A stretch of DNA of 63,917 bases from the NCBI GenBank assembly GCA_964570525.1, contig CAZMYO010000007.1, positions 1 to 63,917 on the forward strand. The letters are read 5' to 3'. Positions within the stretch are counted from its first letter, which is position 1. Each line of letters starts with the position of its first letter. This DNA is from CAZMYO01 sp964570525 (GTDB lineage: Bacteria; Patescibacteriota; Patescibacteriia; Magasanikbacterales; GWA2-37-8). Below the pieces are notes generated by a model. The model was not told where the DNA came from. It worked only from the letters and a program-made list of their open reading frames with translations, and did no database searches. The position numbers were made by a program, and so were the translations under genes. Below, piece after piece: positions 6,148 through 14,721 of the stretch.

Positions 6148-8862
6148 TTAGTTTTTCTCTCCCCAGTTTTTTACAATACTTACATGCGCTTCAATCGGTA
6201 CCCGAAGCTTGGCAACGTTTTCCATAACCTCCTTAACGATTTTACCGACCTCATCGGCCAATGATTTTTCTACTTCTAAAACCAGCTCATCGTGCACCTG
6301 CAAGATCATCTTAATCTTATCACTTTTGACTTTTGACTTTTGACTTTTGACTCTCCCATACACTTCTATCATACCCATCTTCATTAGATCGGCGGCTGTG
6401 CCCTGCACGGGGTGGTTAATGGCCATGCGCTCGGCAGCGCTCCGCAATTGAAAATTTTTTGAATTCAGTTCGGGAAGGTAACGACGACGACCGAATAGTG
6501 TCTCACAGTAGCCTTCTTTTTTGGTGAATTCGAGCGTTCGATCAATGTATTTTTTTACGCCGCTAAATTCTCTAAAATATTTCTCGATAAAAGCCTTGGC
6601 TTCGGCATGGCTAATCTCGGCCCGCCAACTCAATCCATAAGTACCCATGCCATACAGAATACCGAAGTTAACTTCTTTAGCGGCGCGGCGCATTTCCTTG
6701 GTAACCTTATCAAGCGGGACGTTGTTGATTGCCGCCGCTGTCGCCCGGTGAATGTCTTCGCCTCGCTCAAAAATCTCAATCATTTTTTTATCTTCCGCCA
6801 AGGAAGCCACGATACGAAGTTCAATTTGCGAATAGTCGGCGGAGACCAAAACATTCCCCGGCTCGGCGATAAAAGCCTCTCGAACTTCACGCCCAAGAGC
6901 CGTACGGATGGGAATATTTTGTAAATTGGGGTCGGAGCTGCTAAGTCTTCCGGTGGCGGTAACAACCTGGTTAAAAGTGGTGTGGATCCGACCGGTGGTT
7001 TTGTTGATAAGGGTAGGGATAACGTCAATATAGGTGTTTTGGAGCTTGCTAAGCTCTCGGTGTATTTCAATCTCATCGATAATGGGGTGAAGCCCGCGCA
7101 TTTTCTCGAGCTGCTCGGCCGACGTGGAAAGACCGGTTTTACCGCGCTTGATTCCCTCCACCGGAATATCCAGTTTCTCAAAAAGAATTTCCCGAAGCTG
7201 GAGCGGCGACGAAATGTTGAACTCTTGGCCAGCCAGCCGATAAATTTTCTCACTTACCTTTTTTATTTCCCCAGCTACCCGCCGCGACAGTTCAGCGAGC
7301 TTCTTTTCGTCAACCGCTACGCCATTAAGTTCCATCTCGGCCAAGACGGGGATGAGCGGCATCTCGACATTGGAAAACAGACCAAGGTTGTCTACTTTTA
7401 CAAGCTCGTGCCGCAGTTTTTCGCCGGCCTCGCTAATAAGCTCAAGCTCAACAGCGAGCGTCTTCGCGTCCAGGCCAAAAAGACTTTCTTGGCCGCTTCC
7501 CACTTTTAATTCTTTCCCCAAAATTTTTAAAACCACGCTTCCCATATCGTGCGCTCGGCTGCCGGGATTTAAGAGATACGAAGCGACCATTACATCAAAG
7601 AGTGTGTTTTTTACCACCACCTTTTCCCTGGCCATAATTTTAAAGAGTTGCTTCAGGTTATGGCCAACCAGCTCGATGTCTTTTTCCTCAAAAAGCTTGA
7701 GACAGGTTTTCACAGCCTCATCCTTCGCGTAAAAAGTTTCACGCCCCACCACCAACACCAGGCCGGTGAGATGACTGGTAAATAAATCGCCTCCCTCGGT
7801 AATGGCGCGGCCGGCAAATGATTTTTTCTCCTGAACTAATTTTATAAGTCGAATGGCTTCGGCAGAGGTTTTTATTTCGGAAAACTTGAGCTCCTGTTTG
7901 GGCAAGCGCCTCGGCGCTTTGGACTTTTTTTCTTCCGCTTCTATTTCCCCGCCTTTGCCCGGGACGCGTTTTAAAAGTGAAACAAATTCTAGTTTCTGAA
8001 ATAGTTTAGCCACCTTGGCGCGATCAAAATCTTTAAGGCGGCAGTCCTCCAGTTTAAAACGCAGGTCCGGCACATCGCAGTCAATGGCGGCAAGAGACTT
8101 GCTCATCAAAGCGCTCTCTTTGCCCGCTTCAAGCTTCTTAATTATTCCATCTTTAAATTTTGTTCGGAGTTCGGAGTTCGGAGTTCGGAGTTGTTTATAA
8201 ATTTCTTCAAGGCCGCCGACTTTTTGAATCAGCTCACTCCCGATTTTTTCTCCGATGCCGGGAACGCCGGGAATGTTGTCGGAGGCGTCACCGCGCAAAG
8301 CCTTGTAATCCACCATCAACTCCGGCCCAAAGCCATATCGCTGGGTAACAGCCGCGGCATCATACACCACCACATCACTCAACCCTTTGCGCAAGGTATA
8401 TACTTTCACGCCGTCCTTCACGAGCTGTAGCGTGTCCATGTCTCCGGTTACGATAAAGACTTCCAATTTATCGCTTTCGACTTTCGACTTTCGACTTTCG
8501 ACTTGTTCTACAATCGTCCCAATTACATCGTCCGCCTCATAGCCTTTCTTTTCATAAATAGGAAGATCAAAAACGCGTACCAAATCGTGCACGGTTGGAA
8601 TCTGATCGTAGAGTTCTTGGTCGGCTTTAACGCGAGTGGCTTTGTAGGCCTTAAATTTTTCCAAGCGCGCGGTGGAACCGCCGGCAACGTCAAAAGTTAC
8701 GGCAATGTGGGTGGGCCGCAGATCCTTCCATACTTTAAGAAGCATGCTGGCAAAACCATAAACCGCGTTTACGAGGTGGCCGTCTTTAGTCGTCATGGGC
8801 GGAAGAGCGTGGTAGGCCCGGTGGATGATGGCGTTGCCGTCTATTATGATGAGTCTTTCCAT
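6148..8862 (-). CDS. polA: DNA polymerase I
   Basis: 904 residues. The 5'-3' exonuclease domain starts at MERLIIIDGNAIIHRAYHAL; the polymerase domain carries SADYSQIELRIVASLAEDK, the RRAAKEVNFGILYGMG O-helix region and QVHDELVLEV near the end. The central 3'-5' exonuclease domain looks inactive: the DxE motif is replaced by GRAITEGG and the second aspartate by GHNLKQL. Three insertions are made of 7-nt repeats that stay in frame (about residues 119-129, 223-234 and 837-847), giving peptides such as SRKSKVESDK, all in probable surface loops. A longer frame to 8934 overlaps tRNA-Cys and is rejected. No SD. Confidence 0.95.
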   Translation of the reverse strand: MERLIIIDGNAIIHRAYHALPPMTTKDGHLVNAVYGFASMLLKVWKDLRPTHIAVTFDVAGGSTARLEKFKAYKATRVKADQELYDQIPTVHDLVRVFDLPIYEKKGYEADDVIGTIVEQVESRKSKVESDKLEVFIVTGDMDTLQLVKDGVKVYTLRKGLSDVVVYDAAAVTQRYGFGPELMVDYKALRGDASDNIPGVPGIGEKIGSELIQKVGGLEEIYKQLRTPNSELRTKFKDGIIKKLEAGKESALMSKSLAAIDCDVPDLRFKLEDCRLKDFDRAKVAKLFQKLEFVSLLKRVPGKGGEIEAEEKKSKAPRRLPKQELKFSEIKTSAEAIRLIKLVQEKKSFAGRAITEGGDLFTSHLTGLVLVVGRETFYAKDEAVKTCLKLFEEKDIELVGHNLKQLFKIMAREKVVVKNTLFDVMVASYLLNPGSRAHDMGSVVLKILGKELKVGSGQESLFGLDAKTLAVELELISEAGEKLRHELVKVDNLGLFSNVEMPLIPVLAEMELNGVAVDEKKLAELSRRVAGEIKKVSEKIYRLAGQEFNISSPLQLREILFEKLDIPVEGIKRGKTGLSTSAEQLEKMRGLHPIIDEIEIHRELSKLQNTYIDVIPTLINKTTGRIHTTFNQVVTATGRLSSSDPNLQNIPIRTALGREVREAFIAEPGNVLVSADYSQIELRIVASLAEDKKMIEIFERGEDIHRATAAAINNVPLDKVTKEMRRAAKEVNFGILYGMGTYGLSWRAEISHAEAKAFIEKYFREFSGVKKYIDRTLEFTKKEGYCETLFGRRRYLPELNSKNFQLRSAAERMAINHPVQGTAADLMKMGMIEVYGRVKSQKSKVKSDKIKMILQVHDELVLEVEKSLADEVGKIVKEVMENVAKLRVPIEAHVSIVKNWGEKN

Positions 8863-8927
8863 ATGAGGTCGCAGTGGGAATTGCACCCACGCATAGAGGT
8901 TTTGTCCCGATCTTTCCAAAAATTTAG

Positions 8928-9001
8928 AGGCCACGGCGGGATTCGCACCCGCGAATAGCGGTTTTGCAGACCGCAGTGTTAGGCTACTTCACCACGTGGC
9001 C
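8928..9001 (-). tRNA. tRNA-Cys (anticodon GCA)
   Basis: Minus strand acceptor GGCCACG with CGTGGCC and a U73 discriminator, as expected for cysteine. The anticodon loop is CTGCAAA inside stem GCGGT/ACCGC. Confidence 0.93.
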
Positions 9002-9125
9002 ATTCTAAATTTTTGTCAAAAGATCGAGGATTTTTACTGCTTGCCTGCCCGCCTCTGGCGGGGCTATGCGACCGTTTTTTCATTCAAAGAGTACCATTTT
9101 CTAGAAAATTTTTCAAGGATTGTGC

Positions 9126-9154
9126 TTGACAAACCGTATAGTTGTAGTTAATAT
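9126..9154 (+). promoter_or_regulatory. Promoter TTGACA-17-TAATAT
   Basis: TTGACA 9126-9131, a 17-bp spacer, then TAATAT 9149-9154, about 35 nt before the start of the SD-led gene at 9189. Confidence 0.6.
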
Positions 9155-9188
9155 TAACCGGCAGTCCCTTCCCTCAAAGGAGCAAGCC

Positions 9189-9683
9189 ATGACGACGCGG
9201 AAATCAATTCGGGAGCAGGCGGACGCCACAGCAAACTTGATTCGCGAATTTTGCCTGGAGCAACGCGCGCTGTGGTGTCAAGTTCCTGAACGGGCCCTTT
9301 TGAGCGACGGACGACATGGCTGGAATGATCAGCTTCGGCTGGCCTACATCGCTATGCTTTGGAGACCGCTCGACAACTCCAACTCACCGCTCTGGTATAG
9401 AGACGTGAGCTTTCGGCTAGCTGTTGATTTGGCTTCTGGCAGGCTCGTCGAGCTTGTTGGCGCCTATAATCGTGGCTCTTCGGCTAGCGAAGACAATATA
9501 CTGCGGCTGGCCTCCTGTCTAGATTCGATTGATGCGAAAAGGGTGCTTGCTCGCTTGAAATGCACTGTTAAGAGCGCAGTGGCGAGCTACCTGGGTCCAC
9601 ATGCGAAAGAGGCGAGGCAGCGTAACATCGAGAGTCATCACCCGCGTATAGAAGAGTTCCTGCGCCGCACGCAGGCCAAATAA
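9189..9683 (+). CDS. Hypothetical protein, SD-led standalone gene
   Basis: 164 residues from MTTRKSIREQADATANLIRE. The ATG follows AAAGGAG at a normal distance; an in-frame start at 9120 lies in the promoter. No family recognised. The sequence looks helical and soluble, with tryptophans near residues 36, 50 and 66 and a basic C-terminus. It forms a complete unit with promoter 9126-9154 and terminator 9702-9738. Base composition is richer in G and C than neighbouring housekeeping genes. Function unknown. Confidence 0.75.
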   Translation: MTTRKSIREQADATANLIREFCLEQRALWCQVPERALLSDGRHGWNDQLRLAYIAMLWRPLDNSNSPLWYRDVSFRLAVDLASGRLVELVGAYNRGSSASEDNILRLASCLDSIDAKRVLARLKCTVKSAVASYLGPHAKEARQRNIESHHPRIEEFLRRTQAK

Positions 9684-9701
9684 ATCGCGAGTCATCCTAT
9701 T

Positions 9702-9738
9702 GCAGTGTGTTAGGAACACACTGCTTTTCTTTTTTATC
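9702..9738 (+). terminator. Terminator of the 9189-9683 gene
   Basis: GCAGTGTGTT-AGG-AACACACTGC followed by TTTTCTTTTTT. The tail overlaps the 3' end of the convergent M23 peptidase gene. Confidence 0.88.
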
Positions 9739-11056
9739 TTACATACCCAAGCGGGTTCACGCGCTGGCCGTTTATCTGCACTTCAAAATGAATGTGAATG
9801 CCGGTAACACCACGAACCTTCCCGGTGTTTCCCATTAAAGCAACGGGTTGGCCGGCTTCAACATAGTCTCCGGGGGAAACCAAGAGTTGAGAGTTGTGTC
9901 CGTAAAGAGTCTTGACCCCGCCGCCATGGTTTATAATTACGTAACAGCCATATCCACGATTCCAGCCACATTGAGAAACCTCCACCACACCGGCTTTGGC
10001 GGCGTAATTTGGCGTCTGCCAGGGACCGGCGATATCAAGCGCGCGATGCCTAAAGGTAAAATATTGGGTAATGGCGCGGGCGCCGCTTGGCCACACGAAA
10101 CCGGAAGCTGAAGGGAGGAAACCGGCCGAAGGAGGAGCGGCCACGCGGCTAGCCAAGTTGCGCAAAGTTTGAGGGGCTCGGGTAATTCCTCTCTCTTTGG
10201 GTTTAACGCCGCCGGGAATCATTATTCTGTCCCCCACCAAAAGATCTCTGCCGTCTTCTTTAAGATGATTAAATCTAATGACGTCTTCTGCTTTTGCTTC
10301 ATACAAAGAAGCGATTTTCTTGATGGTTTCTTTCTTCTTTACCGTATGCATGATGCCGGTGGTAGGCGGAATTTTCAATGTATTTCCCGGTTTAATAATT
10401 GACCTAAGGTTGAGATTGTTTTCCCACATGATGGTGGGGATGCTGATACCGAAATTGTAGGCGATCCCGCCCAGGGAGTCGCCCGGCTCCACAATATATT
10501 CAATTATCCGATTTCTGGCAGAGCCCAAAGCAGAGCCGGGAATTAAAAATGGTTTGCTCAACGCGGTGCCGCCAGCTACTATCCCAGCCAATTCGTTGGT
10601 GGGAAACAGTGGAGTGCCGCCAGCTCCCACGAATTGGGTTTCTAGGGCGCCAATTTTCCACGATGGTGTCGCGTAGACCTCTTGTTTATCGCTTGAAATT
10701 ATCTCTTCGGTTTCAATCTCTTCGTCGGCGCCCAAAAATCCATAAATAATAGACTTTTGTCCGGCTGAAGCCAGGCCGGCCTTGGCAAGCAGCGTAGTCT
10801 CCGTAAGCCCGATCAAAAGCAGAACTAAAAAAACGACGCTTACCAAAAAATCCCGCTTAAAAAGTTTTTCCCGGATATTAGTTAAACCCGTTTTTCTAAC
10901 AAGATAGCTTGCCTTATAGTGAAGATAGATAACAAATCGCCCGGGAATACCAAAAATTTTGGCTAAAACAAAATAAATTCTGGCGCCAATCCACCAGAAA
11001 ATTCGTTTAAAATAAATGAGGATACGTAATAATTTTAGCAGTACTCTATACTTCAT
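9734..11056 (-). CDS. LysM-M23 peptidoglycan endopeptidase
   Basis: 440 residues from the ATG at 11056 (MKYRVLLKLLRILIYFKRIF). A TTG at 11179 would add 41 residues and is less likely. A membrane helix near 80-100 (VSVVFLVLLLIGLTETTLL) anchors it. Two LysM repeats follow (EYIVEPGDSLGGIAYNFGI and MHTVKKKETIKKIASLYEA). The C-terminal M23 zinc peptidase domain has HRALDIA, INHGGG and HIHFEVQ with the metal ligands. Such enzymes cut peptide cross-links for wall growth or division. It converges on the gene before it and diverges from hppA. Confidence 0.92.
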   Translation of the reverse strand: MKYRVLLKLLRILIYFKRIFWWIGARIYFVLAKIFGIPGRFVIYLHYKASYLVRKTGLTNIREKLFKRDFLVSVVFLVLLLIGLTETTLLAKAGLASAGQKSIIYGFLGADEEIETEEIISSDKQEVYATPSWKIGALETQFVGAGGTPLFPTNELAGIVAGGTALSKPFLIPGSALGSARNRIIEYIVEPGDSLGGIAYNFGISIPTIMWENNLNLRSIIKPGNTLKIPPTTGIMHTVKKKETIKKIASLYEAKAEDVIRFNHLKEDGRDLLVGDRIMIPGGVKPKERGITRAPQTLRNLASRVAAPPSAGFLPSASGFVWPSGARAITQYFTFRHRALDIAGPWQTPNYAAKAGVVEVSQCGWNRGYGCYVIINHGGGVKTLYGHNSQLLVSPGDYVEAGQPVALMGNTGKVRGVTGIHIHFEVQINGQRVNPLGYVR

Positions 11057-11217
11057 ACCCTCTAGTTTCTTTCTACCTTTGACCCCGTCACCATAGCACC
11101 ATAGATTTCGGCTTTTCGTCTTAATTAAGCCATCAACCTGAACTTGGCTTCTGCTCCAGCTTTTTCGTTTGTTTGGCAATATGAAATCTAGAAAAGCCTG
11201 GCGCTTTTGGTGCGGGG

Positions 11218-11246
11218 TTGACTATTTTAACATTTTACCATACTAT
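11218..11246 (+). promoter_or_regulatory. hppA promoter TTGACT-17-TACTAT
   Basis: TTGACT 11218-11223, 17-bp spacer, TACTAT 11241-11246. A palindromic GC-rich repeat (11279-11322) lies between it and the start codon. Confidence 0.55.
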
Positions 11247-11278
11247 AGAGGACAAATCAATGTGGAATTCGGACCCGC

Positions 11279-11322
11279 CCGCCACGCAAGCCAGCTTGCT
11301 GGCGTTGCGGGCAGGTGTTTAT
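11279..11322. repeat. GC-rich palindromic repeat in the hppA leader
   Basis: CCCGC and CGCAAGCCAGC pair with GCTGGCGTTGCGGG, forming a long hairpin in the untranslated leader of hppA. Confidence 0.5.
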
Positions 11323-11340
11323 TCTTAACTTTTCGTGACT

Positions 11341-13329
11341 ATGGTTGTTGCTTTGTTCGCGTTACTGCCGGCTCTCTTGGCAGTGGTGTCTGGTGTTGTG
11401 CTCATTAGCTGGATTATGAAACAGCCGGCTGGGGACGAGCGTATGCAAGCCATTGCTCGCGCCATTCAAGAGGGCGCCAAGGCTTATTTAAAAAGGCAAT
11501 ATACCACCATCGCTTTGGTGGCCGCGGTAGTTTTTTTGTTAATCGGATTATTTATTGACTGGGTAACGGCTTTCGGTTTTGTCGCTGGGGCTTTCTTCTC
11601 TGGCCTCGCCGGAATTATCGGAATGAGTATTTCGGTGCGCGCCAATGTGCGCACAGCCGAAGCGGCCAAGAAAGGTTTTAAGGAAGCGATGACGCTGGCC
11701 GTCCGTGGCGGATCAATTACCGGTCTAATGGTAGCCGGACTTGGGCTCTTAAGCGTGGCCGGTTTTTATTTGATTACCAGCAAAGACCTGTCTGCCCTAA
11801 TCGGGCTTGGTTTTGGCGGAAGTTTAATCTCGGTTTTTGCCAGAATTGGCGGCGGCATCTACACCAAAGCGGCCGATGTGGGCGCGGATCTTGTTGGTAA
11901 AATAGAAAAAGGAATTCCCGAAGACGACCCGAGAAACCCGGCAGTTATCGCCGACAATGTTGGCGACAATGTGGGCGACTGCGCCGGAATGGCGGCCGAT
12001 CTTTTTGAAACTTACGCGATTACAATTATCGCCGCTATGGTTTTGGCCGGACTAATCTTTCCTGGCAACGAACGAGTGGTAATATATCCCTTAGTTTTGG
12101 GGGGCGCTTCTATTGTCGCTTCCATTCTTGGTGGATTCTTCATCCGTTTGGGCAAAACCAACAATGTAATGAATGCTCTCTACAAAGGTTTGGCCGCGGC
12201 TGGCGTTATTGCTCTTATTGCTTTTTACCCCATCACCAATTGGCTCGTCGCCGGTCTTGTTGGCTATACTGTAAGCGCGGTTTACCTTTCCGCGGTAATC
12301 GGGCTTATCCTCACAGCGGTCATGGTGCTTTTAACCGACTACTACACTTCCACGAAGTATAAACCGGTACAAAACATTGCCAAAGCCAGTGTTACCGGAC
12401 ACGGCACCAACATTATTGCCGGTTTGGCCGCTTCCATGCGCGCGACCGCTCTCCCGGTTATATTCATTCTGGCCGCAATGCTCGGGGCTTACTCCCTGGC
12501 GGGGATTTTTGGTATAGCGATCGCGGCGGTGAGCATGCTTTCGTTAACCGGTATTGTCGTGACCATTGATGCCTATGGACCAATCACCGATAATGCCGGT
12601 GGTATTGCCGAAATGGCTGATCTGCCGGAAAGCGTGCGCGCGGTTACCGATCCCTTGGATGCTGTCGGAAACACCACCAAAGCCGTGACTAAAGGCTACG
12701 CGATTGCCAGCGCCGCTTTGGCCTCCTTGGTTCTCTTTGCCGATTTTACGCACAAGCTTCCGCCAACAGTAACTTTCTTGATTAATGATCCAAAGGTGCT
12801 CACCGGGCTCTTTATTGGCGGGCTTTTGCCGTATCTGTTTGGCTCAATGCTGATGGAATCGGTGGGGAAAGTTGCTGGAAAAGTGGTGGAGGAGGTGCGC
12901 CGCCAATTTAGAGAAATCCCCGGCATTATGGAAGGCAGCGCCAAGCCGGATTACAGCAAAGCCTCGGACATTGTTACCAAAGATGCTATTCACCAGATGA
13001 TTTTACCTTCGCTCCTCCCGATAATTCTTCCCATTCTGGTCGGTAAATTTCTTGGAGTTGAGGCCTTGGGCGGGCTTTTGGTCGGCACGATTATTACCGG
13101 TTTATTCGTCGCCATCTCCATGACCACCGGCGGCGCCGCCTGGGACAACGCCAAAAAATTTATTGAAAAAGGAAATTACGGCGGCAAAGGTTCTTTGGCT
13201 CATCAGGCAGCCGTTACCGGCGACACAGTCGGCGACCCCTACAAGGACACGGCCGGCCCTTCCATCAACCCAATGATTAAAGTAGCCAACATTGTGGCGC
13301 TTCTGATTGTGGGACTTCTGATAAAATAG
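11341..13329 (+). CDS. hppA: Membrane H+-translocating pyrophosphatase
   Basis: 662 residues, about 15 membrane segments. It couples hydrolysis of pyrophosphate to proton export. The substrate-binding signature DVGADLVGKIEKGIPEDDP and DNVGDNVGDCAGMAADLFE are present, as is the C-terminal GDTVGDPYKDTAGPSINP. The diagnostic segment reads GNTTKAVTKG; lysine here marks the K+-independent H+-pumping subfamily, where K+-dependent enzymes have alanine. The ATG at 11341 is preceded by TTTTCGTGACT without an SD. Followed by a perfect palindrome and a terminator shared with the convergent gene. With no ATP synthase in view, this is the only proton pump in the window. Confidence 0.96.
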   Translation: MVVALFALLPALLAVVSGVVLISWIMKQPAGDERMQAIARAIQEGAKAYLKRQYTTIALVAAVVFLLIGLFIDWVTAFGFVAGAFFSGLAGIIGMSISVRANVRTAEAAKKGFKEAMTLAVRGGSITGLMVAGLGLLSVAGFYLITSKDLSALIGLGFGGSLISVFARIGGGIYTKAADVGADLVGKIEKGIPEDDPRNPAVIADNVGDNVGDCAGMAADLFETYAITIIAAMVLAGLIFPGNERVVIYPLVLGGASIVASILGGFFIRLGKTNNVMNALYKGLAAAGVIALIAFYPITNWLVAGLVGYTVSAVYLSAVIGLILTAVMVLLTDYYTSTKYKPVQNIAKASVTGHGTNIIAGLAASMRATALPVIFILAAMLGAYSLAGIFGIAIAAVSMLSLTGIVVTIDAYGPITDNAGGIAEMADLPESVRAVTDPLDAVGNTTKAVTKGYAIASAALASLVLFADFTHKLPPTVTFLINDPKVLTGLFIGGLLPYLFGSMLMESVGKVAGKVVEEVRRQFREIPGIMEGSAKPDYSKASDIVTKDAIHQMILPSLLPIILPILVGKFLGVEALGGLLVGTIITGLFVAISMTTGGAAWDNAKKFIEKGNYGGKGSLAHQAAVTGDTVGDPYKDTAGPSINPMIKVANIVALLIVGLLIK

Positions 13330-13338
13330 GTTCTCTTG

Positions 13339-13368
13339 TGTAGGGACAGGTCGCGACCTGTCCCTACA
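13339..13368. repeat. Perfect 30-nt palindrome (REP-like)
   Basis: TGTAGGGACAGGTCG followed by its exact complement in reverse. A related palindrome with a different core is at 59283-59310. Confidence 0.8.
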
Positions 13369-13383
13369 TGAATATCGAAAATT

Positions 13384-13416
13384 AAAACCCTGCACCGTTC
13401 TGGTGCAGGGTTTTGA
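13384..13416. terminator. Bidirectional terminator
   Basis: AAAACCCTGCACC-GTTCT-GGTGCAGGGTTTT sits between hppA and the convergent lipoprotein gene and has runs on both sides. Confidence 0.88.
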
Positions 13417-13446
13417 AAACCAGATGCTGCCGGGTGGAATCGGCTT

Positions 13447-14049
13447 CTATCGCTTCGGGGCAACCGGCGGTTTGCCCGGCGCCTCCGGCTCGGGGCATTT
13501 ACCAAAACGGAAAACAATTTCTTTCGTTACTTGATAAAAAAGGAAATTGCCACCGGCAATGGAGATGGTGCCGCGTTCTTTGCTTTCTGTCGCCTTCAAG
13601 AACACAATGCACTCATCTATCTTAACAACCAGCGCGGCTCCCCGACCACCGCTCTCTGGCGGCAGTTGCAGCTTGGTCAGGTACGGACTTACCGGCGGCA
13701 CATCAAAGATATAGCCGCCAGCGGGGGGCTGTTTCTCGCTAAGTTTAAGAAACAATGCCCTAAAATTCGTGTTGGATTTTCCCTTCTTAAGCAACAGGGC
13801 CGCTTTGGGAACTTTAGCGCTCTCCGTATTTTGCTCAATGAGCAAAAAATTTCCCCATTGGATGGCCTGGTCAATATTCCATCCGAAAATCTGCTTAACG
13901 CTTATTTGATCGCCGGCGTGGAAGCCGTGGACGCCGACATCGTAAGTTGTTTTTCGGAGCGTTGTCGTCGCCGTTGCCTTTTCCGTAGTGGCACAGCCGC
14001 TCAAAAACACCGTCAACAGAGAGGCTCCGAACAAACCATGCTTCCTCAT
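13447..14049 (-). CDS. Putative lipoprotein, SD-led
   Basis: 200 residues. The N-terminus MRKHGLFGASLLTVFLSGC is a lipoprotein signal with lipobox LSGC, so the cysteine at 19 would be lipidated after cleavage by signal peptidase II (lspA is in this window). The mature part has a threonine-rich linker then an unrecognised domain with GNFLLIEQ and GGNFLFYQVT segments, and a proline-rich end. The ATG follows AAAGGAGGAACC. No clear promoter lies directly upstream, so it may be read from the promoter of the gene at 14169-14513 past a weak hairpin at about 14117-14140. Function unknown. Confidence 0.75.
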   Translation of the reverse strand: MRKHGLFGASLLTVFLSGCATTEKATATTTLRKTTYDVGVHGFHAGDQISVKQIFGWNIDQAIQWGNFLLIEQNTESAKVPKAALLLKKGKSNTNFRALFLKLSEKQPPAGGYIFDVPPVSPYLTKLQLPPESGGRGAALVVKIDECIVFLKATESKERGTISIAGGNFLFYQVTKEIVFRFGKCPEPEAPGKPPVAPKR

Positions 14050-14168
14050 TGGTTCCTCCTTTTTTTGTTTGTGGTTCTCACCCTGCTCACCTTAAAACCT
14101 TTATTAAAGTGAACAGATTGAGGGGGTTCTGTTTTTGAACCCCGGACTGGATTTGAGTTTAGCTGGAC

Positions 14169-14513
14169 TCACACTAGCTTTGGGGGCAGATTGAGCTGGG
14201 TAATGCTTGAGAAGAAAACCTCCAGCCGCTCGGCCCTGGCTTCGCGAGAAAGGTTCAAATCCCAGCGGTAATACCCGCGAGTTAGACGCTGTCGGGTTCG
14301 CCCCAGCACATTTGGCCTTTTGGCCCACCCGATGCCTTTCATCTTTCGATCCAAATAACCAATCACAACGATGTGGTCGTCTTTTATTTTGACTACCCGG
14401 CCCTTAACGAAATCGTCGAACTCCAAACGCATTGAGATAAGCGCCTTCTGTTTCTGCGCTTTCGCTAAACAGTAGCGCACGTACTTTCTCCAAAGTTCTT
14501 GGGTTCTAAGCAT
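14169..14513 (-). CDS. Hypothetical basic protein, SD-led
   Basis: 114 residues from MLRTQELWRKYVRYCLAKAQ. The ATG follows GAGGAGGGAACTATC. The middle (FVKGRVVKIKDDHIVVIGYLD) looks like a small beta-rich, OB- or S1-like strand pattern, and the rest is arginine- and lysine-rich, which could mean nucleic-acid binding; I cannot assign a family. It has a TTGACA-17-TTAGTT promoter and is followed 119 nt later by the lipoprotein gene on the same strand, with a GGGGTTC/GAACCCC hairpin between them. Confidence 0.7.
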   Translation of the reverse strand: MLRTQELWRKYVRYCLAKAQKQKALISMRLEFDDFVKGRVVKIKDDHIVVIGYLDRKMKGIGWAKRPNVLGRTRQRLTRGYYRWDLNLSREARAERLEVFFSSITQLNLPPKLV

Positions 14514-14533
14514 GATAGTTCCCTCCTCTTGTT

Positions 14534-14562
14534 AACTAACACTGTTTGAGATTTTTTGTCAA
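14534..14562 (-). promoter_or_regulatory. Promoter TTGACA-17-TTAGTT (minus)
   Basis: TTGACA at 14562-14557 and TTAGTT at 14539-14534 on the minus strand, 17-bp spacer. The divergent tig promoter starts 18 bp away. Confidence 0.5.
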
Positions 14563-14580
14563 CTTTTTAGGCTCGTTTTC

Positions 14581-14609
14581 TTGACATTCCCCGCTTTTTT
14601 CGCTACACT
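14581..14609 (+). promoter_or_regulatory. tig promoter TTGACA-17-TACACT
   Basis: TTGACA 14581-14586, 17-bp spacer, TACACT 14604-14609. The leader of about 105 nt carries a C-rich/G-rich repeat. Confidence 0.6.
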
Positions 14610-14721
14610 GGGGGCATCTATGAATTTGGGTGGCCAATGTTGACCAACATCCCCCTCGCCCCCCTCCCCTCGGCTTGAACTCGGGACGAAAGCAAGGGGG
14701 GACTTAATAAAGTTAAATCTT

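Noticed and set aside
8863..8934. N-terminal extension of polA to 8934
   Set aside because: It would overlap tRNA-Cys and adds non-conserved residues; MERLIIIDGN is the family start.
11057..11179. TTG start for the M23 peptidase at 11179
   Set aside because: It lies next to the divergent hppA promoter and adds a basic, unconserved 41-residue segment; the ATG at 11056 begins the membrane-associated region.
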